Source: Sinorhizobium fredii (GTDB taxonomy: Bacteria > Pseudomonadota > Alphaproteobacteria > Rhizobiales > Rhizobiaceae). From it: a stretch of 64,000 nucleotides of DNA. The position numbers and the translations under genes were made by a program. The DNA is taken from assembly GCF_002944405.1 (NCBI RefSeq), contig NZ_CP024307.1, forward strand, positions 764,501 through 828,500, given 5' to 3'. The notes under the pieces are model-generated. The model saw only the letters and a program-made list of their open reading frames with translations. It did no database searches and was not told the origin of the DNA. Of the stretch, positions 47,096 to 55,953 are shown piece after piece (the first letter of the stretch is position 1; the number at the start of each line of letters is the position of its first letter).

Positions 47096-47728
47096 ATGAA
47101 ACACGCTCAGGCCGAAATTCTCCGCGAATACGGACCCTTTGAGGGCGCCGACAACGTGCATGGCGTCACCTTCGACGGCGAGCATGTCTGGTTCGCGTCC
47201 GGTGACAAGCTCAATGCCTTCGATCCGGCAAGCGGCGATACGGTGCGCGCGATCGACGTCGCTGCCCACGCCGGCACGGCCTTCGACGGCCGGCATCTCT
47301 ATCAGATCGCCGAGGACCGCATCCAGAAGATCGATCCCAGGACCGGCCGCGTGCTTTCGACGATCCCGGCGCCAGGCAACGGCGGCGATTCGGGGCTCGC
47401 CTGGGCGGAGGGAACGCTCTGGGTCGGACAGCACCGCGGCCGGAAGATCCATCAGATCGATCCCGAAACCGGCGCGGTCCTTCGCACCATCGAATCCAAC
47501 CGCATCGTCACCGGCGTCACCTGGATCGACGGCGAGCTTTGGCACGGCACCTGGGAGGGCGACGAGAGCGAAGTGAGGCGGGTCGATCCTGAGACGGGCA
47601 AGGTGTTGGAAGCCCTCGACATGCCCGCCGGAATGGGCGTCTCGGGTCTCGAATCCGATGGCGGCGATCGGTTCTTCTGCGGTGGCGGAAAGAGCGGGAA
47701 GGTGAGGGCGGTGCGGCGGCCGCGGTGA
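47096..47728 (+). CDS. beta-propeller (Vgb/SMP-30-like) protein
   Basis: 210 residues in about five repeats of the form D-G-x-x-[LV]-W ... I-x-x-I-D-P-x-T-G-x-V-L (for example RIQKIDPRTGRVLSTIPAPG, KIHQIDPETGAVLRTIESN, EVRRVDPETGKVLEALDMP). This is a small propeller with no signal peptide, hence cytosolic. Glutamine-cyclotransferase-like and Vgb-like proteins share the pattern. No catalytic residues can be assigned. It follows the regulator by 49 bases. Confidence 0.72.
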   Translation: MKHAQAEILREYGPFEGADNVHGVTFDGEHVWFASGDKLNAFDPASGDTVRAIDVAAHAGTAFDGRHLYQIAEDRIQKIDPRTGRVLSTIPAPGNGGDSGLAWAEGTLWVGQHRGRKIHQIDPETGAVLRTIESNRIVTGVTWIDGELWHGTWEGDESEVRRVDPETGKVLEALDMPAGMGVSGLESDGGDRFFCGGGKSGKVRAVRRPR

Positions 47729-47845
47729 GGCCCGCCGCGGATTACCGACAGCTCGATATTGGCGCTCCGCCGAAGTGCCACAATGGGGGGAGCGGCCTGC
47801 CGTGGCGGCATATTGGACCGGAAGTCCGCGTGAGCGTCAACCGCC

Positions 47846-47905
47846 TCACGCGGCCTCGATCGCGGCGACGTCGATTTTCTTCATGGTCATCATGGCATCG
47901 CTTCG
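47846..47905 (-). pseudogene. 3' remnant of a VOC/PhnB-type gene
   Basis: On the minus strand the last codons read AMMTMKKIDVAAIEAA and stop, the characteristic C-terminus of PhnB-like (3-demethylubiquinone methyltransferase-fold) proteins. Upstream the reading frame turns into unrelated sequence (VSFSQPRSD and before), so only about 16-20 codons survive. The break at about 47905 marks a rearrangement junction. The surrounding gap 47729-48038 holds nothing else. Confidence 0.6.
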
Positions 47906-48038
47906 AGGCTGACTGAATGAAACCTGAGGGCAGTTGCTATTCTCGAAATAAAGGCGCAGGGTCCAACCTTCAGTAGCAAATGTCACGGGCGCTATTGCTT
48001 GAGGGCTAGATACCCTGGCCCCAATCAAGGAGGGCGCC

Positions 48039-48332
48039 ATGTCTTCCACCACACGCCATATATCGCCCTCCGATAGGGAAATGATCCGGTCAGTCTTAGA
48101 CGAAGCTGGCTATCGCGCGGATGTCCTTGTCGATGATCCGAGGTTTTTTGAGACTGCCACATTGCTGGTCACTAAGCTGTTGCTTGCGGGTGTTGAATCC
48201 CGGTCGGGCCTAGCGGCGAAGCTCGAGTATCAATTGGGCAAGGCCGGCAAGCACAGGCAACCGCCTGGATCGCAGTTGGGCCGCTACGCCATCCAAGGTC
48301 TACCAGTCGAGCTGCAACGCCTCACGAGATGA
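48039..48332 (+). CDS. small hypothetical soluble protein
   Basis: 97 residues, MSSTTRHISPSDREMIRSVLDEAGYRADVLVDDPRFFETATLLVTKLLLAGVESRSGLAAKLEYQLGKAG in its conserved part. AAGGAGGG lies before the ATG. Helical, no membrane segment; similar short proteins are frequent in rhizobial genomes, but I cannot name a family. The next 215 bases hold no gene. Confidence 0.5.
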   Translation: MSSTTRHISPSDREMIRSVLDEAGYRADVLVDDPRFFETATLLVTKLLLAGVESRSGLAAKLEYQLGKAGKHRQPPGSQLGRYAIQGLPVELQRLTR

Positions 48333-48549
48333 GCGACTCATGAGATGAGCGAGGTTCCTCGCGCTCGTCATTTTGCGGCCCCTCCGGAAGACGCTTGTAG
48401 ATGCCCGGGGAGGAGATCTGGAAAATCGATCAAGCCGGATTTCGATCTCGGTGGCCAACCGCCTTCGGGTGACCCCGGCATCGATCGGCACCGACAGTTC
48501 AGGACCTACCTCGAGATAACGGCCCACCGGCTCCTTCGGATATAAAGTC

Positions 48550-49323
48550 ATGCCCCAACCGTACTGCTCAATATCTGCCCTCCGGATGAGCGTCCTTCTA
48601 TCAGCAACTCTGTTATTCAGCTCGAGCGCATTTGGCCAGGCGACACCGCGGGTGCCCGCCAATGCCGAGGCAAGCCGTTACGGATCCGGCTGGGAGTGCA
48701 ATCGCGGGTTCAGAAAACAGGGCAATTCCTGCGTTGTAGTGATGGCTCCCGACCACGCGTTCCTAACGAATAAATCCTATGGCAAGGGCTGGGAATGCCA
48801 CTACGGATTCGCTGAAGAGGGCAACCGGTGCCTTGCCGTCCGGGTGCCTGCAAATGCCTATCTTGACCCCTACTATGGCGATCGCTGGAAATGCATGCGG
48901 GGGCATCGCCGCAACGACACTGGATGTGAGCTTATCGAGGTGCCGGATAATGCGTTTTTGTCGGACACTGCCCTTAATCAGGGGTGGGAATGCGAGCGCG
49001 GTTACCAGAATGTCGGGCGCAAATGCGTAGCGTTGATCGTGCCTGAGCACGCTTATCTGACGACCAGCGGGAACGAGTGGATTTGCGATCGTGGTTTCGA
49101 ACAGAAGGGCGAAACCTGCGTTGCCGTCCAAGTTCCGAAAAACGCATTCTTCGTCGATACGACCTATGGTCAGAAATGGAAGTGTGATCGCGGGTTTGAA
49201 TCGAAAGGAACCACGTGTTCAGAGGTCAAGCTTCCTGAGAATGCGCATCTCGATTCTTCCGGTAACGCCTGGGAGTGCAACCGACCGTATCAGCTCCGCA
49301 GCGGCGTCTGCAGCATGGAATAG
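48550..49323 (+). CDS. exported seven-repeat cysteine-rich protein
   Basis: 257 residues. A signal peptide is likely (core ALRMSVLLSATLLFSSSAFGQA, cleavage near residue 30). From residue 35 to the end there are seven tandem units of 30-33 residues with the pattern [VAL]-P-x-[NH]-A-x(5-9)-W-x-C-x(2)-[GP]-[FYH]-x(3,4)-G-x(2)-C (WECNRGFRKQGNSC, WECHYGFAEEGNRC, WKCMRGHRRNDTGC, WECERGYQNVGRKC, WICDRGFEQKGETC, WKCDRGFESKGTTC, WECNRPYQLRSGVC). Two Cys per unit would form one disulfide each. No family is recognised. Confidence 0.72.
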   Translation: MPQPYCSISALRMSVLLSATLLFSSSAFGQATPRVPANAEASRYGSGWECNRGFRKQGNSCVVVMAPDHAFLTNKSYGKGWECHYGFAEEGNRCLAVRVPANAYLDPYYGDRWKCMRGHRRNDTGCELIEVPDNAFLSDTALNQGWECERGYQNVGRKCVALIVPEHAYLTTSGNEWICDRGFEQKGETCVAVQVPKNAFFVDTTYGQKWKCDRGFESKGTTCSEVKLPENAHLDSSGNAWECNRPYQLRSGVCSME

Positions 49324-49429
49324 CGAGCTCCGAACAAAGGCGGCTTCAGCCGAGTGTATTCCGCACCGCGGCGCGCTCATTTGGAAAGCGCTATGGTGTT
49401 TCGGCTTAAAGCTCAGCAAATAAGGGTGG

Positions 49430-50473
49430 TTATGGTGCGTGAACGGCGGCATCGGCGGCGTCACGGAATGAAACGAGTTTTTGGTTTCTATCGTCCCAAA
49501 GGACAAGCCTAACACACCGAAAGCTTTCCCAAAGCGTGATGCGGCCGATACGCGCGAGTTGTGGGTGGTCACGCAGAACCTCCGGCAATCTGTAGTATGG
49601 GATCCTGCTCGATAGGTGATGCACGTGATGAATGCCGATATTGCCGGACAGCCATCGCAGTACCAGCGGCAGGTCATAGTGGGACGCACCGTGTAGGGCC
49701 GCCCGGGGAAAACGCCAATCCTCGCCGGCCGACCAGTGCGTCTCTTCAAACTGATGCTGCACGTAGAAGAGCCAGATGCCGGCCGTGCCCGACAGGAGCA
49801 CGATCGGCAGGTGGATCAACAGGAAGGGCAGGAATCCGATCGCCCAAGCCATCAAGGCGGCGCCTGTCACGATCGCAACGTTCGTCGCCATCGTCGAGAT
49901 CCAGGGCAGCGCACCGCCCGTCATCATTCCGAACGGCAAGCGCTGCTTGAGGAGAAAGAGCCACGCGGGGCCGATGCCGAACATTACCAGCGGATGCCGA
50001 TAAAGGCGGTAGCCCAAGCGCTTCATGGGAGAAAGTGAACGGTACTCTGAGATCGTGAGCGTGGTGATATCGCCGACACCCCGCTCGTCCAGATTGCCGG
50101 CCGAGGCGTGATGAGCGGCGTGCGCCCGGCGCCAGTAATCATATGGGGTCAGCGTAAGCACGCCGATGGCACGCCCTGTCCAATCGTCGAGGCCGCGGCG
50201 AGCGAAGAACGAGCCGTGGCCGCAATCGTGCTGGATCATGAAAAGCCGCAGAAGGAAGGCTGCGGCCGGAATGATTGCGATGAGCCCGAACCAGAACCCG
50301 CTGGCGAGGGAAAAATAGGCGACGGCCCAGAAGCCGGCGAGCGGGACGATGGTGACAAGAAGCTCGAAGGCGCTGCGTCCAATGCGGGGCTGACGGTATT
50401 TCGCAAGCGTCTTCAACCAAGCTGCGGCATCATTTTCGGCAAGCGAAGCCGGCGGGCAGACATGTGCATTCAT
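49430..50473 (-). CDS. membrane fatty-acid desaturase
   Basis: 347 residues. Three histidine boxes of acyl-lipid desaturases: HDCGHGSFF, HAAHHASAG and HVHHLSSRIP. Hydrophobic pairs surround them (FELLVTIVPLAGFWAVAYFSLASGFWFGLIAIIPAAAFLL and MATNVAIVTGAALMAWAIGFLPFLLIHLPIVLLSGTAGIWLF). The order and spacing fit omega-6/delta12 type enzymes, though the regiospecificity cannot be read. Membrane unsaturation is a cold-adaptation step, and a cold-shock protein gene is 0.6 kb away on the same strand. Confidence 0.88.
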   Translation of the reverse strand: MNAHVCPPASLAENDAAAWLKTLAKYRQPRIGRSAFELLVTIVPLAGFWAVAYFSLASGFWFGLIAIIPAAAFLLRLFMIQHDCGHGSFFARRGLDDWTGRAIGVLTLTPYDYWRRAHAAHHASAGNLDERGVGDITTLTISEYRSLSPMKRLGYRLYRHPLVMFGIGPAWLFLLKQRLPFGMMTGGALPWISTMATNVAIVTGAALMAWAIGFLPFLLIHLPIVLLSGTAGIWLFYVQHQFEETHWSAGEDWRFPRAALHGASHYDLPLVLRWLSGNIGIHHVHHLSSRIPYYRLPEVLRDHPQLARIGRITLWESFRCVRLVLWDDRNQKLVSFRDAADAAVHAP

Positions 50474-50559
50474 CAAAACTGGTCCGTGTTCCTCGACTCG
50501 TAAATCATCTGCCAGGCTGTGGCCTTGCGCCTGAGCTTCAGTTGCAATGGCTGAAGGTG

Positions 50560-50919
50560 TCAGGCCTGACGAGCCTTGCGTGCCGCATAGCGGCGATCGC
50601 GCTCGGCTTTGCGGGCAGCCTCGGCCGCCACGGCACGTGAAGCGTGATCGGCAATTTCAGCCTGCCGCGCTTCGGTTTCTTTCCGCTCCATGGCTTCGGC
50701 CGCCGCCATCGCTGCTGCGGCTTCCGCCCGCTTCAGCGCTTCGCGTTCGGCGCGACGAGCCTCGCGTGCAACCGCCACTGTTTCGCGGGCGGCAAGCCGC
50801 TCCTGCATCTCCGGGTCGGTTGCCTTGGGGGCGGCGGCGAATTTTGCCAGAAGCTGACGCTTGGCTTCGGCCGCAGCAGTACGGCGCTCGGCAAAGCCAT
50901 TGTCGTTCGGGTGTCTCAA
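50560..50919 (-). CDS. DUF6481-family charged coiled-coil protein, TTG start
   Basis: 119 residues if translation begins at TTG 50919. Family members begin MRHPNDN, and here the text L-RHPNDNGFAERRTAAAEAKRQLLAKF starts at TTG, with AAGGA six bases before. The rest is an Arg/Glu/Ala-rich helix (AREARRAEREALKRAEAAAAMAAAEAMERKETEAR). Function unknown. An ATG far upstream would run through the csp terminator, so it is rejected. This gene follows csp on the same strand, a pairing seen in other alphaproteobacteria as I recall. Confidence 0.72.
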   Translation of the reverse strand: MRHPNDNGFAERRTAAAEAKRQLLAKFAAAPKATDPEMQERLAARETVAVAREARRAEREALKRAEAAAAMAAAEAMERKETEARQAEIADHASRAVAAEAARKAERDRRYAARKARQA

Positions 50920-51011
50920 TGGAAAATCCTTAATTCTCGCTGGTGACGAGCCGGTCACGCTCTCGGAAAGAAAAGACGGATGTCGTGCCGGCAAATAGAG
51001 CCTCAGAACAG

Positions 51012-51040
51012 AAAAAGGCCAGACATCCGCCTGGCCTTTT
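51012..51040. terminator. bidirectional terminator after csp
   Basis: AAAAAGGCCAG-acatccgc-CTGGCCTTTT: 6-bp GC core with A-run and T-run on the two sides, between csp (ends 51094) and the DUF6481 gene (starts 50919). Confidence 0.82.
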
Positions 51041-51093
51041 CGAACTTCTTGCCGCCATGCCAGTACATCCGTGGTCATCGGCGGCTAAAAGCT

Positions 51094-51303
51094 TTAGGCA
51101 GCGCGGAGCTGGCCTGCGGACATTTTGCCCGACTTGTTGTCGCGCTCGAGCTCGAAGCCGAGCTTCTGGCCTTCGACGATCGAGTTCATCCCTGAGCGCT
51201 CGACGGCCGAAATGTGAACGAACACGTCGGCGCTGCCGTCGTCAGGCTGGATGAAGCCGAAGCCTTTGGTGGAATTGAACCATTTAACTGTGCCAGTGGT
51301 CAT
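51094..51303 (-). CDS. CspA-family cold-shock protein
   Basis: 69 residues, [42 protein letters not shown]1 KGFGFI and RNP2 VFVHI are intact, the length is standard and the isoelectric character balanced. It is an RNA chaperone binding single strands. The upstream stretch 51304-51584 (280 bases) has no gene and is AT-richer; a long structured 5' leader, common for csp mRNAs, may be present, but I cannot fold it. Confidence 0.93.
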   Translation of the reverse strand: MTTGTVKWFNSTKGFGFIQPDDGSADVFVHISAVERSGMNSIVEGQKLGFELERDNKSGKMSAGQLRAA

Positions 51304-51584
51304 AACGAACCCTTTCTTAGCAATATTGATCACCGCTGGGCGACGCACAGCGGGCATTTTTCGACTTTTGAAAGGAGAAGTTCGTTAAGAAGCGCGAGGC
51401 GCAGCAAAAACAAATATCGGCAAACAAAGTATCGATGGTGTCCAGTACAGCTTTTTGACCGGCGCGTCAACTTCTTGTTTTGAGTTTCGCAGATATACTA
51501 CCTTTGCTAGAAATCGGGGGATGAGTCACCCTGCCGCCTTGCCACGCAAAGGGGAACGCCGGGAAGTGCGTGAAGATCGTAACT

Positions 51585-51830
51585 TCACATGCCCCGCCGC
51601 GGCAGAGGGTATGCATCGGCTTCGTAAAGCCTCCGCATCTGTTGACCATCGTAGCGGGCTTCGTCGACCTCCAGGACGGAGCCGCGAAGCATCGCGACCG
51701 GCATATCCTCGATCGCAAAGCGAATTGCTTCCGCGGCCGATTCAAACCTCTTGTATCGAAGGCGGCTCGTTCTTCTCACGGTCTTACATGGATAAAGTCC
51801 TGCGCCGGCACTGTAATCAAACGTCGCCAT
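51585..51830 (-). CDS. small hypothetical protein
   Basis: 81 residues: FDYSAGAGLYPCKTVRRTSRLRYKRFESAAEAIRFAIEDMPVAMLRGSVLEVDEARYDGQQMRRLYEAD. The pattern (Tyr/Arg-rich start, then an AIRFAIEDMP helix and a strand) recurs in short rhizobial proteins I cannot name. It overlaps the 3' end of the next upstream gene by 14 bases, so translation is likely coupled. Confidence 0.6.
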   Translation of the reverse strand: MATFDYSAGAGLYPCKTVRRTSRLRYKRFESAAEAIRFAIEDMPVAMLRGSVLEVDEARYDGQQMRRLYEADAYPLPRRGM

Positions 51831-52029
51831 GGAGCCGCTCCTTGGGGGCGAACAAAGCGTCGGCTGTCCTCATACGCTTTTCAAGGCGCCTCTGCCTTTC
51901 AACTGGCCTGAGTTCCCGCATCCTGCGGACTTGTCTGGCGCGTATCTCCTGCAACTTGGCAGCATTTGAGCCTTCGGGCATTGCGCGCGAAAATAGGCTT
52001 TCCGCCACGTGGCGGGTCGTGTCTTTCAT
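51817..52029 (-). CDS. small hypothetical helical protein
   Basis: 70 residues, MKDTTRHVAESLFSRAMPEGSNAAKLQEIRARQVRRMRELRPVERQRRLEKRMRTADALF in the core. Very basic and helical, so possibly nucleic-acid binding. First of a two-gene overlapping pair. The gap 52030-52300 between this and the next gene shows no other gene. Confidence 0.5.
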   Translation of the reverse strand: MKDTTRHVAESLFSRAMPEGSNAAKLQEIRARQVRRMRELRPVERQRRLEKRMRTADALFAPKERLHGDV

Positions 52030-52300
52030 AAGGGGTATCCTAAGACTGGATGCGCGCCGGGATAACTTGTAGCGCGATTATCTCCTGCCATGGGCGGAGT
52101 TCGAAACGTTGCAAATCGGGAGTCGCCAAGCACCCGGACGAACCGGGGATCACGTAGCCGAAAGCTGAAACGCAGTGTTTAGGTGGTGACGCGTACTGTC
52201 CAATTCAAGACGGCTACTGCTGCCCGCCGAAAAGCGCAACGTCCTTGGCCTCACCGACGCGGCAGAAGCTATAGGCCCGGCGCCTCTACTTCCGTGAGAG

Positions 52301-52441
52301 TCACTTCTGCTTCTTTCCGAGACCTAACCCGCTGTTCGCAAACTTTGCGGTCGTGCCCTGCAGGCCCGCGCCCGGAGCCACGGTCTTGTCTTTTTTCGGC
52401 TTTCGCTTTTCGCGATTGCTTCTAGCTTGGCCCTTGGCCAT
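52301..52441 (-). CDS. 46-residue basic protein, too short for standard ORF calls
   Basis: ATG at 52441, stop at 52301: MAKGQARSNREKRKPKKDKT, then VAPGAGLQGTTAKFANSGLGLGKKQK. Extremely rich in Lys, Arg and Gly, and lacking hydrophobic segments. Proteins of this type (MAKGQ-RSNREKRKPKK) recur in rhizobial genomes, so it is probably real. No function is known to me; nucleic-acid or ribosome association is only a guess from composition. Confidence 0.68.
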   Translation of the reverse strand: MAKGQARSNREKRKPKKDKTVAPGAGLQGTTAKFANSGLGLGKKQK

Positions 52442-52501
52442 CTGATGCTCCTGAATTTTCGGTTTATGATCGGTTGCGCTGCGGCGTCAGCGCACTCTTA
52501 C

Positions 52502-52699
52502 TCAGCAAGGACGAAGCTTTGCGCCACGAAAGCAGGAAAGCCTGGCGGCTCGCGCTGCCAAGTTGAACCGTTTGATGCGCGGTGCTGCCGCTGGCTCGCC
52601 TTTACCATTATGCTGAAGCCGAACGTTTTCGCCGTAACCAAATTCGCTGACGCTGACGAGATTACGAGCGACGATGTGAAGGTGGAGGTCGGAAGACAT
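52502..52699 (-). CDS. small hypothetical protein behind a strong ribosome site
   Basis: 65 residues from ATG 52699, preceded by AAGGAGGAC, the best ribosome site in this region: MSSDLHLHIVARNLVSVSEFGYGENVRLQHNGKGEPAAAPRIKRFNLAARAARLSCF. Basic, no membrane segment, family unknown. Confidence 0.5.
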   Translation of the reverse strand: MSSDLHLHIVARNLVSVSEFGYGENVRLQHNGKGEPAAAPRIKRFNLAARAARLSCFRGAKLRPC

Positions 52700-53040
52700 G
52701 CTGTCCTCCTTTCTTTGGGGCCAGGACACCAAGGCCCCGAAGCAGCAGCGCCCTGACAATGGCTGCTGACGTTGAGAACATGCGCCCTTTAGCAGCCAAG
52801 CGCAAGGGCGCCGGCCGTTTTGCTACTTGTCGAACGATGTTCTCGTGATGACGCAACGGATCGCCTAGTTCTCCGGTAACAGGCGACACTTGCCCTTAGG
52901 GCCTTCATGCAGAGACTGTAGTGTGCCTGATCTGAACGTCGCAGATCGGGACTGCTGGCAGCTTACCGTCGCGGCGTGATACCGACCCTGGCCAGCATCC
53001 GTGTCAACGGGGCCACCGAAGCCGTCTACGTGAGGGACGG

Positions 53041-53211
53041 TCATTTCCCTGCTTTCTCCACATCATGCAACCGCTCAACGAGAACTCTTATATTCTTTGG
53101 GAGTTTGGGGATGACTGTGAACACGGGAAGTGATCGGAGAAAAGCGACGTTGGAGTCGGTTGCCATCACCTGCCGGATATGCGTCGCCACGTCCCTGTGG
53201 GGCTTCTTCAT
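53041..53211 (-). CDS. small hypothetical protein next to tRNA-Gln
   Basis: 56 residues from ATG 53211 (AGGGA eight bases before): MKKPHRDVATHIRQVMATDSNVAFLRSLPVFTVIPKLPKNIRVLVERLHDVEKAGK in content. Balanced charges, alpha/beta; looks like a real product, but I know no relative. The interval 52700-53040 before it is without a convincing gene. Confidence 0.5.
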   Translation of the reverse strand: MKKPHRDVATHIRQVMATDSNVAFLRSLPVFTVIPKLPKNIRVLVERLHDVEKAGK

Positions 53212-53290
53212 GTCGCCGTCCCTAAAGAGGAATAACACCACGACTGAGAGAATGTTCCCTAAAAGGGGTTTGTGGCGGACAGGCAAGAAT

Positions 53291-53364
53291 TGGCTGGGGA
53301 ACCTGGATTCGAACCAGGACTAACGGAGTCAGAGTCCGCTGGTCTACCGTTAACCTATTCCCCA
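53291..53364 (-). tRNA. tRNA-Gln (anticodon CTG)
   Basis: 74 nt on the minus strand, acceptor TGGGGAA / TTCCCCA plus GCCA, anticodon stem GCGGA/TCCGT around CTCTGAC (anticodon CTG), T arm CCTGG-TTCGAAT-CCAGG and encoded CCA. The U1-A72 start is a Gln identity feature. Confidence 0.95.
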
Positions 53365-53651
53365 AGACCTGCAGGCGTGGTCGCCCGCGTCGGTGTGGCG
53401 GGCTTATAAACAAAAGAACCGCCGATGCAAATACCTTTTGGCAAAAAAATGCGGCCGGCCTGTGGTGAAGGCGCGATCCGTCGGTCACGACGATCCGGAG
53501 CGTCGGCCTTCGCCCGCAAGGCGGCGGAGAATTGGGGCGAATTCGAGCCTTAAAAAAAGTTTGGCGAAAAAGGGCGGCGCTGGTACAGTCGCGCCAACGC
53601 AAAATCGAGAGAGCGCCTTGAGCGGCCGGAAGGCTTCGCGCGGCGCGATGG

Positions 53652-55217
53652 TTGAGACAAGTGAAAGACCCCGAACACGGCGCAACGCCGTCTGAATCCG
53701 GGGCGTCGGCAGCAGGTCGTGGCGAGGCGCATAAGCTTGTGCCGCGCGGCGGCAAGGGGAAACGGAGGCGGCGCAAGCCGTCCGGTTCGCCGTCTGCAAT
53801 TGCCAGCCCATCCGGGCTTTCCGGAGAGGCAGGGCGTCCCGCAGCACTGAACGAAGCGGAGCCGGCGCGCAAGCGCAAGCGGCGCCGCCGTTCGAAGGCC
53901 GCAAGGCCGCAGAGTCAGGCTGCCGCCGGCGTTTCCGGCGCCGCCACCCACGAGCCACCGATCACCGACAAGAAGGGCCAGAAGCGCGGCAAGAAGGCGC
54001 GTCAAAGGCGTGGCCTGCAGGGGCGGCCGCTCGCTTCCAGCGGCAAGCCGCTGACCTCCGACCGGCAAGCCTCGCGCGATGTTCCGGCCGCGCCGCAGCA
54101 GCCGCGCAAGGACGAGGTGCGCGCTCCCTATCTTGCGCCCAGCGAGCCACCGGCGCCGCTTTATGCGGCGCTCGATCTCGGCACCAACAATTGCCGCCTG
54201 CTGGTCGCCCAGCCGACCCGGCCGGGGCAGTTCCGCGTCGTCGACGCCTTTTCCCGCATCGTCCGGCTCGGCGAGGGCCTCGGCGCCAGCGGCAGGCTCT
54301 CCGACGATGCGATGGAACGCTCCGTCGAAGCGTTGAAGATCTGCGCCGGCAAGCTCAGTGCCCGGTCGATTCGCCGACGTCGGCTGATTGCCACCGAGGC
54401 GGCGCGCGCCGCCGAAAACGGCGAGGCCTTCCTCAAGCGCGTTGCCGAGGAAACCGGCCTCGATCTCGAAATCATCGACCGCGAAACCGAGGCGCGGCTT
54501 GCCGTTTCCGGCTGCTCCTCGCTCGTCGATCGCGAGACCAAGTCGGTCGTCCTCTTCGACATCGGCGGCGGCTCGTCGGAAATCGCGGTGATCCGCATCG
54601 GCGACAACCGCTCGAGCCGGCTTGCCAACCACATCACCCATTGGACCTCGCTGCCCGTCGGCGTCGTTACCCTGTCCGAACGCCACGGCGGCGAGCATGT
54701 CACACCTGATAGCTTCGAGACGATGGTGCGCGAGGTCGAAGGCATGCTCGACCGGTTCGACGGCCCCTCGGTCGAAGCGCTGGAAAGCGCCTCCGGCAGC
54801 GGCTTCCACCTGATCGGCACGTCGGGCACGGTGACAACGCTGGCCGGCGTCCATCTCGACCTGCCGCGCTACGACCGGCGTCGCGTCGACGGTCTCTGGC
54901 TCTCCGACGAGGAGGTCTCGGCGATGCAGGCACGGCTGCTCTCCTGGGATTTCGCCGCGCGGGCCGCCAACCCCTGCATCGGTCCGGACCGAGCCGATCT
55001 GGTACTTGCCGGCTGCGCCATCCTCGAGGCGATCCGCCGCCGCTGGCCGTCGAACCGTATGCGTGTCGCCGACCGTGGGCTCAGAGAGGGTCTGCTGACC
55101 GACATGATGGCCGATGACGGGGCCTGGCGGCGCGGGCGTCCGCGTCGCTACCAGCAGCGCGGCTCGGCCCTGGCGAGCGAAGAGCGGCAGAGGTGCCACG
55201 AAGGGAACAAGGCATGA
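53652..55217 (+). CDS. ppx: exopolyphosphatase/pppGpp phosphohydrolase family (Ppx/GppA)
   Basis: About 521 residues. The catalytic actin-like domain begins near residue 172 ([16 protein letters not shown]) and includes the second phosphate motif [15 protein letters not shown] and [18 protein letters not shown]. Before it stands a 170-residue Lys/Arg/Gly/Ser/Pro-rich tail ([41 protein letters not shown]) that could bind polyphosphate or nucleic acid. The start is unsure: TTG 53652 or GTG 53661, as no ATG is in frame. Ppx removes phosphate from polyP, GppA converts pppGpp to ppGpp; the two cannot be separated here. Its stop overlaps the rlmE start (ATGA). Confidence 0.87.
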   Translation: MRQVKDPEHGATPSESGASAAGRGEAHKLVPRGGKGKRRRRKPSGSPSAIASPSGLSGEAGRPAALNEAEPARKRKRRRRSKAARPQSQAAAGVSGAATHEPPITDKKGQKRGKKARQRRGLQGRPLASSGKPLTSDRQASRDVPAAPQQPRKDEVRAPYLAPSEPPAPLYAALDLGTNNCRLLVAQPTRPGQFRVVDAFSRIVRLGEGLGASGRLSDDAMERSVEALKICAGKLSARSIRRRRLIATEAARAAENGEAFLKRVAEETGLDLEIIDRETEARLAVSGCSSLVDRETKSVVLFDIGGGSSEIAVIRIGDNRSSRLANHITHWTSLPVGVVTLSERHGGEHVTPDSFETMVREVEGMLDRFDGPSVEALESASGSGFHLIGTSGTVTTLAGVHLDLPRYDRRRVDGLWLSDEEVSAMQARLLSWDFAARAANPCIGPDRADLVLAGCAILEAIRRRWPSNRMRVADRGLREGLLTDMMADDGAWRRGRPRRYQQRGSALASEERQRCHEGNKA

Positions 55218-55951
55218 CGAAATCCCCGATCGGCGGCAACCGCAGCGGCCGCAAGCTCGGCCAAAAGGTGAAGAAGGGCAAGCTCAAGGCATCCTCGCGC
55301 CGTTGGCTTGAACGGCACATCAACGACCCTTACGTGCAGCGCGCCCAGCTCGAGGGCTATCGCGCCCGGGCGGCTTTCAAGCTTTTGGAGATCGACGAGA
55401 AGCACAAGATTTTGGCCGGCGCCCGGCGCATCATCGATCTCGGCGCCGCACCCGGCAGCTGGTCGCAGATCGCTGCCAAGGTGACGAATTCGACCGATGC
55501 GGATCCGCGCGTCGCCGCAATCGACTTTCTCGAGATGGACCCGATCCCGGGGGTCCGCTTCCTGCAGATGGATTTCCTCGACCCCGAAGCGCCGGAAAAG
55601 CTCAAGGAGGCGGTCGGCGGCACGCCCGACCTCGTCATCTCCGACATGGCGGCGCCGACCACCGGCCATCGTCAGACCGACCATCTGCGCACCATGCATC
55701 TCTGTGAAGTGGCGGCGCATTTTGCAGTCGACGTGCTCGCCAAGGGAGGGCACTTCCTGGCAAAAACCTTCCAGGGCGGTACGGAGCGCGACCTTCTCAA
55801 CATGCTGAAGCAGAATTTCCGCCAGGTCATACATGTGAAGCCGGCCTCATCGCGCGCTGAATCGGTCGAGATGTTCCTGCTCGCCAAGGATTTCAAGGGT
55901 CGGCAGAAGGCCGGCACAGAGACGGAAGCCGAAGAAGAGGCGGCGGAATAG
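55214..55951 (+). CDS. rlmE: 23S rRNA 2'-O-ribose methyltransferase RlmE (FtsJ/RrmJ)
   Basis: 245 residues from ATG 55214. Catalytic tetrad regions of FtsJ: Lys in [16 protein letters not shown], Asp in [17 protein letters not shown] (SAM site), Asp in [20 protein letters not shown], Lys in [12 protein letters not shown]. It methylates U2552 of 23S rRNA late in large-subunit assembly. N- and C-terminal tails (Lys-rich; [11 protein letters not shown]) are alpha-proteobacterial extensions. It overlaps ppx by 4 bases and is co-transcribed. Confidence 0.94.
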   Translation: MTKSPIGGNRSGRKLGQKVKKGKLKASSRRWLERHINDPYVQRAQLEGYRARAAFKLLEIDEKHKILAGARRIIDLGAAPGSWSQIAAKVTNSTDADPRVAAIDFLEMDPIPGVRFLQMDFLDPEAPEKLKEAVGGTPDLVISDMAAPTTGHRQTDHLRTMHLCEVAAHFAVDVLAKGGHFLAKTFQGGTERDLLNMLKQNFRQVIHVKPASSRAESVEMFLLAKDFKGRQKAGTETEAEEEAAE

Positions 55952-55953
55952 GC

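Noticed and set aside
53550..55199. Minus-strand frame of 549 codons opposite ppx.
   Set aside because: Low-complexity Arg/Ala/Gly translation; Ppx motifs are on the other strand.
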